In this document: positions 60,938-64,000 of the stretch, in pieces
How the letters are laid out: each line of letters begins with the position of its first letter
Position numbering within the stretch: position 1 is the first letter of the stretch
NCBI GenBank assembly: GCA_030591585.1
Contig: JAUVAS010000002.1
Coordinates: forward strand, 1 to 64,000
Reading direction: 5' to 3'
Source of the DNA: Flavobacterium sp.
GTDB lineage: Bacteria > Bacteroidota > Bacteroidia > Flavobacteriales > Flavobacteriaceae
Length of the DNA: 64,000 nucleotides
Translations under genes and position numbers: made by a program
The notes under the pieces: model-generated
Told to the model about the DNA's origin: nothing
What the model saw: the letters and a program-made list of their open reading frames with translations, nothing else
The model's database searches: none

Positions 60938-61549
60938 TCAGATATTGGATTTGGTAAGAATATAAGTTGTAATTGAAATTAAACTAATTGAAATAATAAG
61001 AGCAAAAATTAATATTTTCCAAATAGGTTTATTCCTATGTTCTAATTCAATTGGATAAAATTTTTCAAATCGGAGAAACAAGACAAGCCCTCCAACTAAT
61101 GCTCCAATTTGCAATAACAGCATTATAATATTTACATCTGTGAGACTTATTAAGAAAATAAATAAGAGTGCATATGCAAAACCAAATATCAGGACAGATT
61201 TTGACTTTTTTTTATTCTCTAATTTCCTAAAATTATATGACATCATAATTGCTCCACAGATAGCTGTGAAAAATGTAGAAAAAAGAATTATAGATTTTTG
61301 AGAATACAGTTCAGGAAGTTTTTGCTGTCTTTCTAATTCTAACTTTTCATTTCGTTTATCCTCTTCATATTCTTTCAGAGCAGGAGTCGTTTCTTCGGAA
61401 AACCCTCTTTTATTCAGTTCGTTAATTGCAGAATTAAATGCTTCTTCTTGGTAACTTTCTTTATTATTTAGTATGTCAAATAACTCTTTGTCAGATGAGT
61501 TTGACATTCTTTCATTAAATTCATTAAATTCATTAAATTCATTTTCCAT
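60938..61549 (-). CDS. Uncharacterised membrane protein with NEF tripeptide repeats
   Basis: This 203-residue protein begins MENEFNEFNEFNERMSN, encoded by a 9-bp tandem repeat. A helical soluble segment follows (SDKELFDILNNKESYQEEAF, INELNKRGF). About four membrane spans come after it (near 85-105, 120-140, 145-163 and 178-198). I recognise no family. The gene is enclosed by palindromic repeats F1 and F2, and its start is 31 nt after the GTT closing F1. Function unknown. Confidence 0.5.
   Translation of the reverse strand: MENEFNEFNEFNERMSNSSDKELFDILNNKESYQEEAFNSAINELNKRGFSEETTPALKEYEEDKRNEKLELERQQKLPELYSQKSIILFSTFFTAICGAIMMSYNFRKLENKKKSKSVLIFGFAYALLFIFLISLTDVNIIMLLLQIGALVGGLVLFLRFEKFYPIELEHRNKPIWKILIFALIISISLISITTYILTKSNI
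61513..61539. repeat. 9-bp tandem repeat at the start of a membrane protein gene
   Basis: CATTAAATT is repeated three times without interruption, encoding Asn-Glu-Phe units at the N-terminus of the minus-strand gene. Slippage by whole units would keep the frame. Confidence 0.85.
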
Positions 61550-61568
61550 TTAGCGATTCAGTTTTAAC

Positions 61569-61660
61569 CTTGCTTACAACCTAGGGATAAACACAAATCT
61601 GTGTTTACATTTATTAAATACACACCTATCTAAAGGTATAAACTCAAAGATAATAAATAA
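61569..61660 (-). repeat. Repeat F1 (cassette-boundary candidate)
   Basis: The hairpin TAAACACA (61588-61595) with TGTGTTTA (61600-61607) lies beside GCTTACAAC (61572-61580). On the minus strand the latter reads GTTGTAAGC, and its G is 31 nt before the ATG of the membrane protein gene. The 12-mer GTTGTAAGCAAG recurs at 16662-16673 on the plus strand. The outer arms are weak. Confidence 0.45.
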
Positions 61661-61666
61661 TATGAT

Positions 61667-61933
61667 TTATTTTCGGTATAAAAAATAGTGATTGGCACAT
61701 TCAATATATTGTTCTTTGGCTTCGTCTGGAGTTAAGCCCTGTGCTTGAAAAAGCGCATTTGTTTTAAAGGCGTTGATAAGTGGAGTTCTGCTACTGGGCG
61801 TGTCTTGGTCGTTGGTGGCAACTTTATAATAAGAATAAAGGCGCAACAATAAGTCTGCAGGAAAGGGCTCCTTATGAGCATTGATGCTCTTTACAGTTTT
61901 TCTAAAGATGATATCTAACTCTTCTGAAGTCAT
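61667..61933 (-). CDS. Acyl-CoA-binding protein
   Basis: This 88-residue protein of the ACBP family binds acyl-CoA esters in the cytoplasm. Recognisable parts are LDIIFRKTVKSINA, the LLLRLYSYYKVATNDQD helix with the conserved Tyr and Lys (YKVAT), and AKEQYIECANHYF. The eukaryotic-type family is patchy in bacteria but common in Bacteroidota. It overlaps the psd stop by 4 nt, coupling it to phospholipid synthesis genes, which fits a role in fatty acyl supply. Confidence 0.9.
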   Translation of the reverse strand: MTSEELDIIFRKTVKSINAHKEPFPADLLLRLYSYYKVATNDQDTPSSRTPLINAFKTNALFQAQGLTPDEAKEQYIECANHYFLYRK

Positions 61934-62580
61934 TGTTGTGCTAAGATAGTTATTCCTCCTGTTACTTTTTGGTTTAAAGAAACATTTACTTTAGTTCCTA
62001 AAGGTAAAAAAATATCTACTCTTGATCCAAATTTTATAAAGCCACTATCTGAAGCTTGCTCAACCTCTTGTCCTTCTTCAGCATAATTTACAATTCGTCT
62101 TGCCAAAGCTCCAGCTATTTGGCGGTGTAAGACATCTCCAAATTCAGGGGTTTTAACAACCACAGTGGTGCGTTCGTTTTCTTCAGAAGATTTAGGATGC
62201 CAAGCCACCAAAAATTTGCCTGGATGGTATTTGCTAAAAACTACATTACCACCAGCAGGGTAGCGAGTTACATGTACATTTAATGGCGACATAAATACCG
62301 AAATCTGTAAACGTTGGTCTTTAAAATATTCTTTTTCAAAAACCTCTTCTATCACCACCACCTTTCCATCTACTGGTGACAAAATATGATGATTGTCTAA
62401 AGTGAATTTTCGTTCTGGATTTCTGAAAAACTGTAAAATTAGAATCAATAGTACCAATGTGATTAGGATGACTCCTTTTTCAATCATTTCGTTATCAATT
62501 AAAAAATGTGCAGTCAAGCTTAAGACAGCACAGATTAAAAATGCAATGGTTATTATTTTATATCCTTCTTTATGAAACAT
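61930..62580 (-). CDS. psd: Phosphatidylserine decarboxylase family protein
   Basis: This 216-residue enzyme forms phosphatidylethanolamine from phosphatidylserine using a pyruvoyl group. It has two N-terminal membrane spans, HHILSPVDGKVVVIEE, SVFMSPLNVHVTRYPAGG and the self-cleavage site region SDSGFIKFGSRVDIFLP, where the Gly-Ser bond gives the pyruvoyl Ser. This is the short bacterial/archaeal type. It overlaps cdsA by 11 nt and the ACBP gene by 4 nt, forming a tight lipid operon. Confidence 0.92.
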   Translation of the reverse strand: MFHKEGYKIITIAFLICAVLSLTAHFLIDNEMIEKGVILITLVLLILILQFFRNPERKFTLDNHHILSPVDGKVVVIEEVFEKEYFKDQRLQISVFMSPLNVHVTRYPAGGNVVFSKYHPGKFLVAWHPKSSEENERTTVVVKTPEFGDVLHRQIAGALARRIVNYAEEGQEVEQASDSGFIKFGSRVDIFLPLGTKVNVSLNQKVTGGITILAQQ

Positions 62581-63379
62581 AATTTACTATTATTAAAAAT
62601 AAATAAATAAACGGACTTGCATAAATAATACTGTCAAGTCTGTCGTATACACCGCCGTGTCCGGGCATTATTTTTCCGCTGTCTTTTACTCCAGCCAAGC
62701 GTTTAAATTTAGATTGAATTAAATCGCCTGTGGTTCCTAAAACGGAAATAATAATTGCCAAAAATAACCAAATTGTTAGACTGAATAAAGAAGTATATTT
62801 AAAAATAAAAAAACTAATTACTAATGCGCCTATCATTCCGCCTAAAAAACCTTCGATTGTTTTTTTAGGAGATACTTTTTCTAATAATTTATGTTTTCCA
62901 AAGCGTTTGCCTATTAAGTAAGCAAAGGTGTCGTTAGACCAGGCTAAAATAAAAACACCGAGTATTGTTTTAGGTTCAAATTCTTCACCTGTAGAAGGAA
63001 TCAACGATAAAAATAAAAAGCCACTAATAATGTAAAATAAAATACAGAAATAACGTCTTTTCTTAAAAAATGAAAGCTTATTTTGAAGAATAACATCTTT
63101 AAATAAAAATAAATTAACCAATAAAGTAATGCCGAGTAACGGTATTATAATAGAGTTACTCACTCCTTGGTAACTTATAAAATAAAAGGAAATAGCAAGT
63201 AGTAAATATGCTATATACCCTTTTAGTTTTACCAATTGTAAAAACTCGTTGAGGGTAAGTGTGGCAAGAATAAAAAGAAGTAAGATAAATGCTAAAGGAG
63301 CGTCAAATGCTAAAAGTGTAAAGAAAATAAGTGAAACATAGAGAACACTTGATAAAAACCGAACAATAACTTCTTTCAT
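62570..63379 (-). CDS. cdsA: Phosphatidate cytidylyltransferase (CDP-diacylglycerol synthase)
   Basis: CdsA makes CDP-diacylglycerol from phosphatidate and CTP in the inner membrane. This protein of about 269 residues has some seven or eight membrane spans and the signature near the C-terminus: KDSGKIMPGHGGVYDRLDS with the two metal-binding Asp. FLGGMIGALVIS and LAWSNDTFAYLIGKRFGKHK are also typical. The start is placed at MKEVIVRFLSS; ten upstream residues are possible. It overlaps psd by 11 nt and supplies that pathway. Confidence 0.94.
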   Translation of the reverse strand: MKEVIVRFLSSVLYVSLIFFTLLAFDAPLAFILLLFILATLTLNEFLQLVKLKGYIAYLLLAISFYFISYQGVSNSIIIPLLGITLLVNLFLFKDVILQNKLSFFKKRRYFCILFYIISGFLFLSLIPSTGEEFEPKTILGVFILAWSNDTFAYLIGKRFGKHKLLEKVSPKKTIEGFLGGMIGALVISFFIFKYTSLFSLTIWLFLAIIISVLGTTGDLIQSKFKRLAGVKDSGKIMPGHGGVYDRLDSIIYASPFIYLFLIIVNYVS

Positions 63380-63480
63380 ATGTTTGATCTTATTGTTTTT
63401 AACAGCCATCCCTATAGTTAATGGGATTGTTCGCTATTAATTATTTTTCGTTGGTGAAAAAACAGTAAACCTACGTTGTT

Positions 63481-63999
63481 TTATAGGTCTTCCAGTAGCA
63501 GCAAATATAAGTTTTTTGTGCTACTTCCATAACTCATGAAATCTTTTTCTTTTTCGGTCTCAAAGTCTCGTATAGTGGTGATATTACTAGGAATTAAATT
63601 TTTACTTTGATTTTTAATTTTACGCATTCCTTCACTAATGGTGTCTATTAACTGACTTGTAGTGGCAAAAACGATAAATTTTGAAGGAAGCTCATTTAGT
63701 TTTTTTTCTTTTATCTGATTGGATGAAAATAAAATAGAACCATTGTTAGCAATTAGCGATTCGCAAGTGGTTAGAAAAAAGGATTCACTTTCGGGGTTAC
63801 CGGTATTAAATTTTGCATTATTAAAGCGTGAAGCTAGTCTATTATTAATACAATAAATATCAGATTCTTTTATATTATTTTCGTCTAAAATATCTTTGAA
63901 AGCTTCAGTAATTTCATCCATATTTAAGCAATACAGGAATTTACCTCCGTTTTTGTTGAAATTATAAGTAAATTTTTCGTCTGTAGGAGCTTTTTCGTT
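63481..63999 (-). CDS. LUD (LutC-like) domain protein, 5' partial
   Basis: The frame runs off the right edge: 26 codons upstream of the Met at 63921 are open and read as conserved protein (DEKFTYNFNKNGGKFLYC), so the gene is longer than the Met-initiated ORF. The visible 172 residues include SFFLTTCESLIANNGSIL, SNQIKEKKLNELPSKFIVFA and RDFETEKEKDFMSYGSSTKN, matching LUD-domain proteins related to lactate utilisation LutC. The role in this lineage is unclear. It precedes cdsA on the same strand. Confidence 0.85.
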   Translation of the reverse strand, partial: NEKAPTDEKFTYNFNKNGGKFLYCLNMDEITEAFKDILDENNIKESDIYCINNRLASRFNNAKFNTGNPESESFFLTTCESLIANNGSILFSSNQIKEKKLNELPSKFIVFATTSQLIDTISEGMRKIKNQSKNLIPSNITTIRDFETEKEKDFMSYGSSTKNLYLLLLEDL

Positions 64000-64000
64000 T

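Noticed and set aside
1-64000. tRNA, rRNA or riboswitch genes
   Set aside because: No cloverleaf-like or rRNA-like stretch was recognised in the intergenic gaps; short gaps and convergent stops leave little room. A tRNAscan/Infernal run would settle it.

Overview
The window is A+T-rich chromosomal DNA from a member of the Flavobacteriaceae (Bacteroidota), probably marine. Several signs agree on this: a Na+-translocating NADH:quinone reductase (NQR) cluster; three secreted proteins ending in type IX secretion (T9SS) type A sorting domains; -7 boxes of the Bacteroidota form TAnnTTTG; a kynurenine-type tryptophan degradation operon; and flavobacterial versions of housekeeping genes. I see no rRNA, tRNA, CRISPR array, transposase or integrase. 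The left edge cuts nqrD and the right edge cuts a LUD-domain gene.

Layout. 1-9524: end of the NQR cluster (nqrD, nqrE, nqrF), a small NQR-associated gene and apbE. The cluster is broken by a four-helix-bundle element between nqrD and nqrE and by a 4.7-kb T9SS subtilase gene after nqrF. 9516-14915: minus-strand genes for a methyltransferase, a GxxExxY element, map, a HAD hydrolase, a thioredoxin-like lipoprotein, gpmI and an M15 carboxypeptidase. 14957-26467: an accessory region with every gene on the plus strand. It is bracketed by two T9SS beta-propeller proteins and holds ORF units (GIY-YIG + small protein + Rad50-like ATPase; PLD + CFI-box; ATP-grasp; a two-gene membrane unit). The units are separated by long imperfect palindromes that resemble recombination sites of gene cassettes. 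26568-32744: pepE, envelope proteins, an M1 peptidase, two haem-binding proteins and tatA. 32745-40080: the kynurenine operon (kynU, kmo, RidA-like deaminase, aldehyde dehydrogenase, SDR, ACMSD-like decarboxylase, O-methyltransferase), with strong hairpins at three gene junctions. 40144-59884: housekeeping genes (msrA, Nif3-like, lpxK, hybrid histidine kinase, gap, lipA, an ECF-type sigma factor, GT2, murB, aminotransferase, aspartyl protease, DUF1573, valS, upp). 59893-63999: a VOC protein, two cassette-like membrane protein genes, an acyl-CoA-binding protein, psd, cdsA and a LUD protein.

The most unusual feature is the set of palindromes in 16.5-24.7 kb and again, on the other strand, in 60.8-61.6 kb. 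In five of six well-resolved cases the palindrome ends in a GTT whose G lies 29-32 nt upstream of the next start codon; the sixth lies at 17 nt. This suggests a fixed cassette boundary, as in an integron-like array that has no integrase nearby. The first unit encodes a GIY-YIG nuclease, a 70-residue protein and a zinc-hook SMC/Rad50-type ATPase, and is a candidate anti-phage system. Two further single-ORF elements (four-helix bundle, GxxExxY) lie inside imperfect terminal inverted repeats between co-directional housekeeping genes.

All function calls come from reading motifs by eye. No database search or RNA folding was run.
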